Shown here: one piece after another, positions 13,551 to 24,343 of the stretch | How the letters are laid out: the number at the start of each line of letters is the position of its first letter | How positions within the stretch are numbered: the first letter of the stretch is position 1 | Source of the DNA: Macropodus opercularis | Taxonomy: Eukaryota; Chordata; Actinopteri; Anabantiformes; Osphronemidae | DNA length: 64,000 bases | Direction of reading: 5' to 3' | Assembly (NCBI GenBank): GCA_030770545.1 | Contig: JAUCMP010000026.1 | Coordinates: 4,630,501 to 4,694,500, forward strand | The notes under the pieces: generated by a model | What the model saw: only the letters and a program-made list of their open reading frames with translations | Told to the model about the DNA's origin: nothing | Database searches by the model: none | Translations under genes and position numbers: made by a program

Positions 13551-15510
13551 CACCTCCCTGGGGAAGACACGGCTGCTGATGGGCCAGTGGCGCCATCTTG
13601 TGGCAGCGCGGTGCCCTGCACTCACACGCTGGAGACCAATTCGTTTCAGTGGGCGACGCGCAGGTCGCAGGTAAATTGTGATGGTAGAACTGAGTATTGG
13701 CTGTTGTGTGAATATGTGTGATGTGCAGATCGAACTGTGCTGGAAAAATAGATATATATAGATATATTTTAAATACCAACAGAATGAATGAATAAAACCT
13801 GAAAAAGTATCCGTGTTTATTTATTAGATTAACCTCAAAGGTGAAGGGGTTTGTTGCTCATTTGAACTCCGAGCCAGCAGTTAAGTTACAAAATAGACAC
13901 TCATCTGATTCGATTTACTGATGGGAAGTAGAAGAAAATCAGTCAGTGTCCATCAAGGCCCCAAAACCGAGGAAACGCTGACTCCATTGTTAAATGAAGA
14001 GGAAGATTGTCTGGAGTCGTTTTGAATGGGAATTTCATTCATGCAAGTGTTTCCCGTCTGCACTTCACAGAGTCACGGAGCACAGCAAGCGTCCAGGTGA
14101 TGGATGCAACAGCAGCAGCGGGTGATTCACGCCAGGCTTCGTTACAGCCTCGTCTTGTCTTGTATGCGAATATAATTTGAACGTAGCCATTCGAGATACT
14201 TTCTTTGAGGATCTGTATGATGTCTGGGTACGTTTTTGGGAGCCCTTGCGTTGTGTTGCTGTCGCTGGATCGGATGCAGGGAGGGAGAGGAAGAGTGGAA
14301 AGAAGGCAGGGGAGGGGGCAGAGGAGTGGACAGACAGAGGCGACGGAGGGGGAGGCGTTTGGCTCGGTGAAGACGGGGAGTGAACGAGCGGAGAGGGCGA
14401 GAAACCAGCGGATCTGGCCCTTTAAATCACCAATACGGCGCATTCGGAGGTGAGTTTGGAGATTTTCGGGTGTTTTTCTCCCCGTGTATATTAATCGTAA
14501 CGTGCTGTGCGCCTCTGCAACCCCGGCGTCTCGTGACCGAGAGCGGCTGCAGCGAGGAAGGGGCTTCATCAGTGTCACGAATCCGGATTTCCCCAGCCCT
14601 GTGCCGGCGGAGAGGGTGGGGAGGACCGGGGACAGGGTCAGTGGAAGATTTCCTACAGCTCGGCTGGACGCAAGACGCCTAGAGTCTGTGGATATTTCAT
14701 ATTATAGTGGGCCGTCTGCCGATCAATTTGCATAATAGCGGCACATAAAGGCGTGCGCTCCAGCCTGGTGCCCGTAGTCGCTGGATGGGTTTAAATTGGC
14801 TGCAGGAGCCTGCCTCCTTCAAAACATGTCACCACCCTGCTCCCACGGCTAACCACGGCCATCCACGGCCTATTTGCACGGAGCGATGCGGTCCGCTCGT
14901 AGGGAAACACATCTCCGGCTCCTAATAACGTGTCCGCCGGTGAATTCGCGCGCTTGTGTGTTAGCGTGTGTCTTCGTGCGCGTGTTGTGTGGACGGCCAC
15001 GGAGGAGAGAGAGAGGACACGCTGTTCTATCCATCAAAATGCCCGCATTGTGTTTTCACGCGGTGAGAGGAGCAGAGCAGGGCCTGTAGCGGGGGACATG
15101 GCTTCGTGCTGCAGGCCGGATCGGCGCTGGGGAGCTGCTAGGATCAATGAGGACTGATGCATTTTTTGCGCGTCTTGGGCGCCGCTGTGCTCTCGCTGGC
15201 TGGGGCCCTGGTCCGGTTTCTGGCCCAGCTAACGTCCAGCTGACTGTGTTGTGTTCCGCTTCTGTGCGTCCGCTTTTCAACAACATGTTTTCATGCGGCG
15301 GCGCAGGAGAGGAGCGATGTGCGGAGAGGCAGGGTCTCGTGTTTGCGCCGCGTAGCCAGGGCACAGCTTCCTTCTCTCGCCACAGCAGAAAGTTTGAAAA
15401 ATCAACAGGCTGAAGAACTGAAAGCATCGCGTCTGTATGTCTCCAGGGTGCGAGGAAGGCGACTTTGGTCATTTATCTGTCTCTGCAGGTTGAGTGTGTG
15501 TTGAGTACGT
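13551..15510 (+). promoter_or_regulatory. gng7: GC-rich presumed promoter and 5' exon region of gng7
   Basis: CpG dinucleotides are much denser here, especially 14370-15400, than in the flanking DNA. A strong donor (GGAG followed by GTGAGT) sits after position 14449, so a non-coding first exon ending there could splice to the gng7 coding exon at 17125, consistent with the non-coding 5' exons known for GNG7 in other vertebrates. The several ORFs of 60-180 codons here look like by-products of high GC and fit no family. Exon limits and start site are inference. Confidence 0.45.
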
Positions 15511-15798
15511 TCACGGTCTGAGCCAAACCCCCATTTGCGTTCACTTTGAAAACACTAAGCGCCACAACAGCTTGTAAACAAACAGAATAACAGTCACCGT
15601 TCATTCCAATGTTTGTGTTTTACTGTGGATATTTGTTGTTTATGTACATAAAGGAAAGTTTAGGAACTTTGCCCCCTATAGGGTCAAATTAGACCAGGAT
15701 TTGGCTTAGAGGTAGATTTAGGATTTGGATGAGCAGCAATTAATGAACAACTTCAAAAGTATAACATGACAAATGTGCAGGAACGGAAGGAGGCTGTT

Positions 15799-15805
<7 letters not shown>

Positions 15806-15850
<45 letters not shown>
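15806..15850. repeat. (CA)n microsatellite
   Basis: About 22 uninterrupted CA units, in the presumed 5' intron of gng7. A shorter imperfect GT tract lies at about 16389-16420. Confidence 0.9.
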
Positions 15851-15853
<3 letters not shown>

Positions 15854-17124
15854 AATTAGAGACATGAATCTCGAACTACTCCACAGAAGGAGTAATTAAA
15901 GCAGGACTCTCCTCCTGACAGTTATTACCCGTAGTGATACTCACAGTGATGTGAGGGAAGTCGCCCAAAGGTTTTAGAGCGTGTTCTTGTATTAGACCAG
16001 AGTTCAGCGCAGCTCACCTGCAGTTCATTTCGTTTACTTCACAGCTTTTCTTGTGTGGTTCCTTCCAGCAGGTCAAAATCAGCATCGTTAGGATTTTGTG
16101 TTAGAAATGATGCAATCAAAAATCATTTGTCAGTAACTGCTGTGTTCACAACACAGACTTGCAGGAAACATAGTGTGTGTCGCTTTGTAACGTTACAGCC
16201 AGCTCACCTGCTCGTCTCACCTGCTCTCCTCCTGCACAGACGCGAGCCAATGTGAGCTCAGCCATCACCCGGCTCTGTCGATTTGACTTGGCAGCTGTTT
16301 TACGCCACCACTGTCCTCTGTGTCCAGTCGCATTAGTGTTCAGAGGGAGTCCTGTCTGCACACCATCAGTCAGGTAACGATGCTCTGTGCGTGTGTGTGC
16401 GTGTGTGTGTGTGTGTGTGCGAATCCATCCCGCTCAACCAAATTAAATGTTCCGCTCTTGTCCCAGGCTCTGTCACTAGTCACTGATCTGTATGTGTTTG
16501 CAGATTGCTCGGCATAAATTGCATTATTATGTGAGACGTTGATTTAAAAAGCCACACTTCTGTGCCGATCACCTCCTTAGGCTTTGCCATCATTTCTGAG
16601 CTCATGTTGCACGAGCACATATTCACCTCACAGTGGCGCCAGGGATCTGCAGCTGAGACTAGAGGGCTGCTTTTGTAAAGCAGTGCATCTGTGTCGTGTT
16701 CTTTTATTTGTTGCACCTTAACTCTGAGATGCACACGCGCTACTTTAAAGGTCATGATTGCTTGACGTGGTTCTTTGCAAATAAAGGTATTGAACCTACA
16801 TCAAGCCTCACACAGCGCATGTCACACGTCACACTTCAGCCTTATTACACCACATTAATCCACCCGATCCTGCTCAACAAAGGCACATAATTCGAAACAT
16901 GCCGTCCGGACACGCTACGCTAAGCTCAAAAGTCTGTCTTTAAGAGAGAGCGCTGGGTCAGAATGTCTTGTGCCCGGCCCGTCCTCTCCCTGCGTATCCA
17001 CCTAAGCCCTGCCCACGGTTGGATGAAATCATCCATTGCCGTCTGCATGGTTAACATTTTTTGTCTTTATCTCTTTGTTTCTTCTTCAGTTTTCCCCTGT
17101 GTTGGTGTATTCTGATGGATCAGT

Positions 17125-17413
17125 ATGTCTACAACTAATAACATCGCCCAGGCCAGGAAACTGGTTGAACAGCTGAGGATTGAAGCAGGCTTTGAGCGCA
17201 TTAAGGTGTGATTACGGTTTACTGGTCTGTGTGTGCTTCAGTTCACCTCTTATTCTCGTCCGTGAGCCCTTGTCTTCTTCCCTCCAGGTGTCTAAAGCAG
17301 CGGCGGACCTGATGAGTTACTGTGAGCAGCACGCTCGTAGCGACCCTCTGCTGGTTGGGGTTCCCACCTCAGAAAACCCTTTCAAGGACAAGAAGCCCTG
17401 CATCATCCTATAG
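17125..17413 (+). CDS. gng7: Guanine nucleotide-binding protein gamma-7 subunit
   Basis: Gamma subunit of heterotrimeric G proteins, which pairs with a beta subunit as a membrane-tethered dimer. Two coding exons, 17125-17205 and 17288-17413, join in phase 0 to a 68-residue protein, exactly the GNG7 length. The N-terminal half is the helical segment that forms a coiled coil with the beta subunit (QARKLVEQLRIEA, residues 9-21). The C-terminal half carries the conserved NPFKDKKPC block. The CAAX box CIIL predicts geranylgeranylation. The intron between them is only 82 bp. Neighbours diras1 and gadd45b are the same as in human 19p13.3. The transcript probably begins in the GC-rich region near 14.4 kb. 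Confidence 0.96.
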
Positions 17414-20400
17414 CTGCGTTCTCTCTTCCTGCCCTCACACACACGTAACACACACTCGCATCCACTTATCCGCACACACCCATGATTTAACTAATGTCCC
17501 CAGACACACATGCAAACACACCAGTAGCTCTGAATACGGGGCTAAATCAAGCGTCCACATTCATAGAAACACACACTCCCAAAATAGCCACTCTGAGAAA
17601 AGCGCCATATCTGGAGCCACAGCTAGGGGGCAGGTATCACATGCTCAGTGGCTGAGATCAGTGTATCCGTATGATCCAAGGTGCTTTGGTAACATTCATT
17701 AATGCTGGTAAATTAACTACAAGTGTCAGATTAACTTGAAAAAGGGATTTGGGCATAAATAATCGGCTGGGGCTGGGATTCTTTTTCTTTTGTCGTGCAA
17801 TGAGGGGTTGGGTGAAGGACGGACAGCTGTGCCATAGGCAGGGAGTGGGAGGAAGCACGTGGGCACCAGAGGCGGGTGGTAGTCACTCCTGCCAGCCGAG
17901 CCAAACACGACCTGCCATCCCATTAAAAGCTGCGTATAGCTTCTTTGGCGGTGGGAGTTAAAAGGTTCTGAGAGCTTTGTCCTCCTGCCTGCGCTAAGAC
18001 GCAGTGGGTCATTCTGGAGCAAGTGGCTAAAGCCTTTGCCTTTATTGGGCTACAGCATGTTCCCACCCGAACCCGTATCAACAGACCTTCTCTGCCTGTG
18101 GCCTCTGCGGCCAAAAACTCCAGCTGTGCCAACCTGTACAGAAAATCACCTCTAGATGCTGATCTGCTGTCGCTGATTCAACAGCGGCCTGGTTTTGCGG
18201 CAGCTGGTTGAAATCGATGTCTAAGCTGACCTCAGGTCTGCACCTACGAGGGGAACGCGACGAACCACTCGACACAGAACTTAAGCTATTAACCCCAGAC
18301 GTTTACTGCATTTTCTTAAGAAATACTTGTTTGTGAACTCAACGTACGTTTTGATATTCTGTTGAAGCATTGCGTAACAGATAAGATATTATTGTACTTT
18401 CATTATTTGTTTTGCTTTGACCCAGGTTGATCAGGTTTCTTTTCCTGCTCGTAACCACCGGAGGTCTGGTTGTAATACCTAACCAGACACCTGCTAGGAT
18501 CCTAAACAAAGGTTTCTACTGTACATCAAGCCTCCCTGTGCTTTACCCCGAGAGAGTGCGAGGTTGAGAATCAGTCTGCATGGCTGGAGGAGAGACCCCA
18601 AAAGTAAAAAACTAGAAGTAAAGCTTCACGCTTTCCATCCTTCTCCACTCACGGTGGATTATTTGGAGGTAGCTTGATAGTGCAAAGGAGGAGGTGTCAG
18701 TGTTGTGGATGCATCTTGCTTTAATGAGTAACATTCTGAGCCTTCCCAGTATAACGGCTTCAACGCGAGCCCAGCCTGGGACCGGATCACTAAGCGGCAG
18801 CCCTTTCTGTTTCCTCCTCCTTTGCTCGGAAAAACCAAACTTGATTGTAAAAATTGAAGAACTGGGGGAAAAACACGACGTTAAGAGAAACAAATCCAGT
18901 GTATAAACTTTCTTTCAGACATGTGCAGAAGTGATAAGTTGAAGAGTAGCTGTTTTGGGTTTTCTTTTGAGTTTCCTTATTTCTATGGAGTCCATGGAAC
19001 CTGGTCATTTGAGTATTACGCTGTACAGTGTTTGTAAAATATCAAATGGAAACACAGAAGCGCCCTCTGTGGATGTTGGATTTTTTTTGGTACCACTTCA
19101 TTTGCTCAGCCAGGATCGTGTCTGTTCATTGATTTATTTTTTATGTTGTAGTCATTCAGGTGCAATATCGGAGGCTGGTTTTAACCACGTGTACAAATGC
19201 AAACACCTGAGAATGAAACAGCTGAGCCCCGTTTGGTGTAGGCTGTGCTAGAGGAGGAATCAACGTCAGACCTCATTCCAGTGGCAAAGACCAACCTCCC
19301 AATTTCTCCTTTAACACCGGAGCAGCCCACAGATTACAGCTTTGTCTCAAGTGTTGCTTTCAGTGGGACAGACACAAGGACAACAACACCTACGCTGGCT
19401 TGTGCAGTTGCTCTTTCAGTTTGGATGCATGATTGTCAGGGTTTTAGATTAGAGGAGCTGTGAGGCTTTTCACTGGGCTCCGGATTTGACGGTTAATTGC
19501 TGAAAGAAGAGGGCTTTGTGTCGTCATTTATACCCTTCGGCATCTCGCTGAGGCTTTTGTCTGAGCGGCGGAGCAGGGTGGGGCCACAGGGCCATGACTG
19601 ATAGCTGCTGACTCCCAGGGGGTTAACGCCAGCACTTGATCTCTAATCACCAGGTAGACATGACCCTCCAGCTGCAGCCACTTTTGTGCAGGTGATGAGA
19701 GGTGCATGTGTGTGTGTGTGTGTCAACGGATCCTCGACCTGCTCAGCTCATCTTTGCATCTTTAAGGCCCATTAGTTGATGCATTTAATGTCATTCGGTT
19801 CGTGCTTTGTCTAGTGGCAGTGGGCAGATGCGTTATTTTCATACAGGGCAGGTTAACGGCCTCCACCTCCACCCTTTCCAGGCTCGTGCAAAGGAATGTT
19901 AACCGCCAACCGGTGGCACGAGTGTGGTATCAATCATTAAACTTTCAGCAAGAAAGCATACAGATACTAATTCTGATGTTACGCCTCCACACCGTGCGCT
20001 GGCTCCTGATACAAATCTCAGTTTTGTCTCTAATTTACCTTTGTTGCTAGTGTTCCGAAAGAACAGAATGAGCATGAGCTGGGAAGACAATATGCGCGTT
20101 TGTGTTGGCGTGTGCATGTGCGTGTCTGTGGGTGTGCATTAGAAAAAGAATGATTTGGCAGAGGACAGTGTGTGAGAACACACAGTGCCTGCAGTGCTGT
20201 GCAGAGTGTGACATAGCGATGTTACAGCGGTGCAGCTCTGTCTTTTCAGGTCAGGGTGATCCTGACCCAGGCACAACTCTGTCAGGCAAAGCTAGCGTGC
20301 GCATATTTTGAAGAAGAGTCAAAAAAAGAGGACACTGCCACAAGTTGTGCAGTTAAACCGCAGGAAGCTATTTTTGATAATGACCTCGGTAATAGTCACG

Positions 20401-20593
20401 CTCCTGCATTTTATCAGCTACGCTCATATGAGCTGGAGAAACACAGAAAGCAAACAGAAACCCAAGTGGCAGAATTACTGGAATAGGCGGCGGGACTTTT
20501 AATGCGGTCGCTGTAAGGAAATGCGCTTCCTCGTAACCTGCGACGTGCAGCTGAACTGAAAGGGAATCACAACTGCAGAACACTCCCATGACC
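17414..20593. other. gng7 3'UTR and intergenic DNA up to the retrotransposon
   Basis: No coding potential recognised. The first part is probably gng7 3'UTR, but I found no clear polyadenylation site. Short GT tracts occur near 19708-19723. The retrotransposon begins directly after position 20593. Confidence 0.45.
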
Positions 20594-20638
20594 GTTGGGT
20601 TACTTAACGTAAACCCTGGTTCTTTGATAACAGAGTGA

Positions 20639-20784
20639 GGTGTTTCACTATGGGAACCGCTCCGGCGTGACCAACTATGGAAGCTCCAATGACATCACGT
20701 CTGTCCCTGACAGACAGGTCGAGCCGTGTCCAGGCTCCGCCCACCTCATATTGACACGGTCGACCTCCCCTCCTAAGCCATTCT
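20639..20784. repeat. DIRS inverted terminal repeat, 3' end of element
   Basis: 146 bp that match the reverse complement of 26431-26576 with no difference found by eye. Beyond these bounds the two ends diverge. The unique outer extension on this side is 20594-20638. Confidence 0.93.
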
Positions 20785-20826
20785 AAGTGGCTTTCTTTCC
20801 GTGCCCATGCAAGGAGGGGAGTGTTG

Positions 20827-20919
20827 GTGAAACACCTCACTCTGTTATCAAAGAACCAGGGTTTACGTTAAGTAACCCAACGTTCTTTTTCTAACTTCGC
20901 TCGGTGTTTCACTATGGGA
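20827..20919. repeat. DIRS internal complementary region
   Basis: 20827-20881 is the exact reverse complement of the left terminus (20594-20648). 20882-20919 is the exact reverse complement of the right terminus (26560-26597). The two parts meet at CCCAAC/GTTCTT, which is the head-to-tail junction a circularised copy would have. In DIRS elements this region is thought to template completion of the termini during circular-DNA replication. It lies between the recombinase stop codon (20992) and the 3' terminal repeat. Confidence 0.92.
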
Positions 20920-20991
20920 GATATAGCCCACTCCCGGATTGCATATATAATCTCCCGAAGCCAAAATAAAGAGGGATCAACAACCACTGAA

Positions 20992-22137
20992 TCAAACCGA
21001 GTCTGATCCCTCCGCCTCTAAGACTGCATGAGCCAGAGAAGGTTTGGCCACATCCAGCCTGTAAAACCGCACAAACGTGTGTGGAGTAGCCCAGCTAGCT
21101 GAAGCACAGATATCCTGGACTGAAATTCCCCTAAACAGAGCCCATGAAGTGGCCATGCCCCTCGTAGAGTGGGCTCTCAGACCCTGAGGGGGCTGGGCTC
21201 CCTTGCACTCGTATGCCAGACTTATGGCCTTCACAATCCAGTGGGACAGTCTCTGGCGAGATAGCGGCTTTCCCTTATGAGGGGCAGCCCATGAAACGAA
21301 CAGCTGGTCTGACTTCCTAAAACCAGCCGTCCTGTCCACATAAGTGTGGAGGGCCCTAACGGGACATAAGGTGTTTAGCCGTCGTTCCTCTTCTGAGAGA
21401 AAAGGGGGCGCGTGGAAAGCTAACAGCTCCACAGTAGAGCACCTGTATGAAGGATCCAAAACCTTGGGAACAAACGCAGGATTGGGCCTGAGATAAGCCT
21501 TTACCAACCCTGGGGCCCACTGCAAACAAGAGGGGCTGATAGAAAGCGCCTGCAAGTCGCTAACACGTTTTGCTGTGGTAAGGGCCAATAGCAGTGCAGT
21601 TTTAAATGAGAGAAACTCAAAACCCACAGCCTCAATAGGCTCAAATGGGTGATGAGAGAGGGCATCTAAGACCAACATCAAATCCCACACAGGAACCAAG
21701 GACCTGGAAACTGGGAGCCTGCGACGGGCCCCTTTCATAAACTGACAAATCAACGGGTGCTGGCCAGCCGATTTATCATCGAAACCCACGTGGCACGCTG
21801 AAATCGCTGCCAAATAGACCTTAATGGTAGAAAAGGCTCTTCCTTTCTCCAATAAGTCCTGAAGGAAGCATAGAATATCCACCACTGAACACTGAAAAGA
21901 AACAGTGGCCCTAGACTCACACCATTCCTCAAAAATACGCCACTTCCCACCATATAGACGACGGGTGGACGCAGCTCTTGCGTTCTGAATCGTGTCGACA
22001 ACTCCAGGAGGTAGGCCTGCTGCATTCAAGTTCCACCTTTCACGTGCCAGGCCCAAAGAGCCAGCCTGTCTGGGTGAGGGTGGAAAATTTCTCCGCCCGC
22101 CTGGGACAGTAGATCCCTCCGAACTGGAAGGGGCCAT
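20992..22137 (-). CDS. DIRS tyrosine recombinase
   Basis: Encodes the site-specific recombinase that inserts the circular DNA copy. From the ATG at 22137 it would be 381 aa. An N-terminal SAM-like helical region (around STRRLYGGKWRIFEEWC) is followed by the catalytic core, with an Arg in TTAKRVSDLQ, the HxxR box in HSTRGMATSWA, and the nucleophile Tyr in FVRFYRLDV. The stop is at 20992. The frame is open far upstream, to 24288, overlapping the RT gene in another frame. The start at 22137 was chosen because it precedes the conserved N-terminal region; expression by frameshift or from a different start is possible. It overlaps the end of the RT/RNase H ORF by 112 bp. Confidence 0.85.
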   Translation of the reverse strand: MAPSSSEGSTVPGGRRNFPPSPRQAGSLGLARERWNLNAAGLPPGVVDTIQNARAASTRRLYGGKWRIFEEWCESRATVSFQCSVVDILCFLQDLLEKGRAFSTIKVYLAAISACHVGFDDKSAGQHPLICQFMKGARRRLPVSRSLVPVWDLMLVLDALSHHPFEPIEAVGFEFLSFKTALLLALTTAKRVSDLQALSISPSCLQWAPGLVKAYLRPNPAFVPKVLDPSYRCSTVELLAFHAPPFLSEEERRLNTLCPVRALHTYVDRTAGFRKSDQLFVSWAAPHKGKPLSRQRLSHWIVKAISLAYECKGAQPPQGLRAHSTRGMATSWALFRGISVQDICASASWATPHTFVRFYRLDVAKPSLAHAVLEAEGSDSV

Positions 22138-24308
22138 GGCTCCTTCACCAGCAGCTGGACTACTTCCGCCATCCAGCTCTTGGATGGCCAGCAAGGGGCT
22201 ATCAGGATCAATGATAAGCTCTGTTCCCTCACTCTGGAGAGGGTTGGGCAGATTAGGCTGAGAGGCGGGAAAGCATACAGTAGGTCCCGAGGCCACGTAT
22301 GAGCTAAAGCATCCACCCCCAGGGGGGCGTCCGCATCGGAGAGGGAGAAAAACGCAGGGCAGTGAGTGTTTTCTCGTGATGCAAACAGGTCCACGGTGGC
22401 CTGGCCGAACCGCTCCCAAATCTGCTCCACCACCTGTGGGTGGAGTCTCCATTCTCCGTACAAGGGATTTCCCCTTGACAGCAGATCGGCGCCACGGTTC
22501 AACACACCCGGCACGTGAGTCGCCCGTAGGGATAAAAACCTGGCGCTGCTCCACAGAATTAGCCTCTGGGCTAACAAATGTAACTGCATGGACCGAGTGC
22601 CCCCTTGGCGGTTGATATAAGCTACAACCGTGGAGTTGTCCGACTTTACCAGGACATGATGGCCCTGTAGGAAACCCTGAAAATGTTTCAGAGCTAAAAC
22701 CACCGCTTGTAGCTCCAAAACATTTATGTGGCTCCGAGCCATTCCCGGGGTCCAAACGCCGTTCACGGCTCTCCCCATAAAGGTGGCGCCCCAGCCTGAC
22801 AGTGACGCGTCTGTTGTCAGCGTCCTCCTGGTTAGCACCGCCCCTAGGGGAACTCCCGACGCCAGAGTACCCGGCTCTCTCCACAGCTGGAGGGCCGAGA
22901 CGCATTCGCGAGTCACCGTCACTCTGCGTCGGAGGTGCCGCCGCGGGCAGAGCCGCAGGGACGCAACCCAGCGTTGAAAGTCCCTCATTAACAGCAGCCC
23001 CAAGCGCACCACCGAGATGACTGAAGCCATAAGGCCGAGGAGTCGGAGGCACAGTCTGAACGATATGTTCTCCCCAAGCTGAAAATGAGCGAGGCATTGT
23101 GTGAACGAACCGATCCTCTCCTTCGTTAATGAGACACGATAGGAAAGGGAATTTATACTGAGCCCCAGATAGTCCGTGCACTGAGCCGGCACCAAACGGC
23201 TTTTTTCCCGGTTGATTCTGAAACCGAGGTTGCCGAGATGGGAAACCACCACTGCGGAGTCCCGCAGCGCTTGTTCTCGCGAGTGGGAGCATATCAAATA
23301 ATCGTCTATGTATGAGAATATTCTGATGCCGCTGATTCTCAACGGGGTCAGAGCTGCTTCCACACACTTGCTGAACACTCTCGGAGCTAGCGAGAGACCA
23401 AACGGGATGGTCTGATACTCGTAGGCCGTGCCTCGATATGCAAACCGGAGGAATTTCCTGTGTGGCGGATAGACAGCGATGTGAAAATAGGCGTCCGCCA
23501 GATCGATCGTCACAAACCAATCTCTTGGGCGAATCGAGTGACAGAGAGCTCTGTGTGTTAACATTCTGAATGTGTACTTTCGTAAGTGCTTGTTTAGCAC
23601 CCGAAGATCCAGAATGGGCCGCAGTGACGCGCCGCCCTTCTTCGGGACAACGAAGTACCGGGAGTAAAAACCTTGACAGGCTTCCTCGCTCGGTACAGCT
23701 CTGATCGCTCGTTTGCGTAACAGAGTGTTTATTTCGTCTTCTAAGACGAGCGCAGACTCCCCTCGCGCCAGTGAGAACAGTATCCCGCTGAATCGGGGTG
23801 GTTTCACTGCGAATTGTAGTCTGTAACCTCGAGAAATTGTGTTTAGTACCCACGGGGGAGGCGCGCATGCGCACCATTGGGTTGTGCGGGCCATCAAAGG
23901 GCTGGGTGTGTCGCACGTAGATGACGTCACTTCCCCGTGACGAGGGGATTTCTCCCCTGTCTGCAGGCCGCGTACGCCCTCTTGTGGGGGCGGCGAGGCC
24001 TGACAAACCTTTTTCTTTTTCTTTATTTTGTTTTTGCATTCTGCCCTCGGCCCTGTGCCTGGCTGCAGAAGTGCATATTTTATTTTCTCTTTTAGAAAAC
24101 TTCGACCAAGCGTGGCTGCTTGGGTGAACCAGGGAGTGCTTGGTGACACTGAAGGGGGGCTGCAGCCCCATGTTAACTGCCCCTGAGAACCTTTCTGCAG
24201 AACATGAGGGGATAGAAGCTGGGCTTGTGAACCACCGTGAACAACGGAAACCCCTGAGCTTCGAAAAAGGTGGCTGCAGCCCTCCCATACCACCTTCCTT
24301 TTCTTCAA
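22026..24308 (-). CDS. DIRS reverse transcriptase / RNase H polyprotein
   Basis: Open frame of 760 codons. The reverse transcriptase domain shows the palm motifs LRPILDLRVLNKHL, FVTIDLADAYFHI and IPFGLSLAPRVF, then the active-site FSYIDDYL. An RNase H domain follows, with acidic residues in TTDASLSGWGA, INVLELQAV and VKSDNSTVVAYINRQGG. The C-terminal ~170 residues (from about QATVDLFASREN) correspond to the DAM methyltransferase-like domain that DIRS elements carry after RNase H. The protein copies element RNA into DNA. It begins 35 bp after the gag-like ORF ends. No internal stops or frameshifts were seen, so the enzyme may be functional. The N-terminal ~100 residues are not recognisable and the true start may be further in. 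Confidence 0.88.
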   Translation of the reverse strand: MKKRKVVWEGCSHLFRSSGVSVVHGGSQAQLLSPHVLQKGSQGQLTWGCSPPSVSPSTPWFTQAATLGRSFLKEKIKYALLQPGTGPRAECKNKIKKKKKVCQASPPPQEGVRGLQTGEKSPRHGEVTSSTCDTPSPLMARTTQWCACAPPPWVLNTISRGYRLQFAVKPPRFSGILFSLARGESALVLEDEINTLLRKRAIRAVPSEEACQGFYSRYFVVPKKGGASLRPILDLRVLNKHLRKYTFRMLTHRALCHSIRPRDWFVTIDLADAYFHIAVYPPHRKFLRFAYRGTAYEYQTIPFGLSLAPRVFSKCVEAALTPLRISGIRIFSYIDDYLICSHSREQALRDSAVVVSHLGNLGFRINREKSRLVPAQCTDYLGLSINSLSYRVSLTKERIGSFTQCLAHFQLGENISFRLCLRLLGLMASVISVVRLGLLLMRDFQRWVASLRLCPRRHLRRRVTVTRECVSALQLWREPGTLASGVPLGAVLTRRTLTTDASLSGWGATFMGRAVNGVWTPGMARSHINVLELQAVVLALKHFQGFLQGHHVLVKSDNSTVVAYINRQGGTRSMQLHLLAQRLILWSSARFLSLRATHVPGVLNRGADLLSRGNPLYGEWRLHPQVVEQIWERFGQATVDLFASRENTHCPAFFSLSDADAPLGVDALAHTWPRDLLYAFPPLSLICPTLSRVREQSLSLILIAPCWPSKSWMAEVVQLLVKEPWPLPVRRDLLSQAGGEIFHPHPDRLALWAWHVKGGT

Positions 24309-24343
24309 CGGAGGAGAGGTGGGAGGTGATTGAAGATGGCAGG

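Noticed and set aside
14039..14578. 179-codon minus-strand ORF near the gng7 promoter
   Set aside because: It lies in GC-rich DNA where stops are rare, shows no family, and conflicts with the likely 5' exon on the other strand.
20992..24288. A single 1098-residue protein in the DIRS element
   Set aside because: Only the last ~380 residues are recognisable (tyrosine recombinase). The upstream part is the alternative frame of the RT/RNase H gene, so the long product is not supported as one protein.
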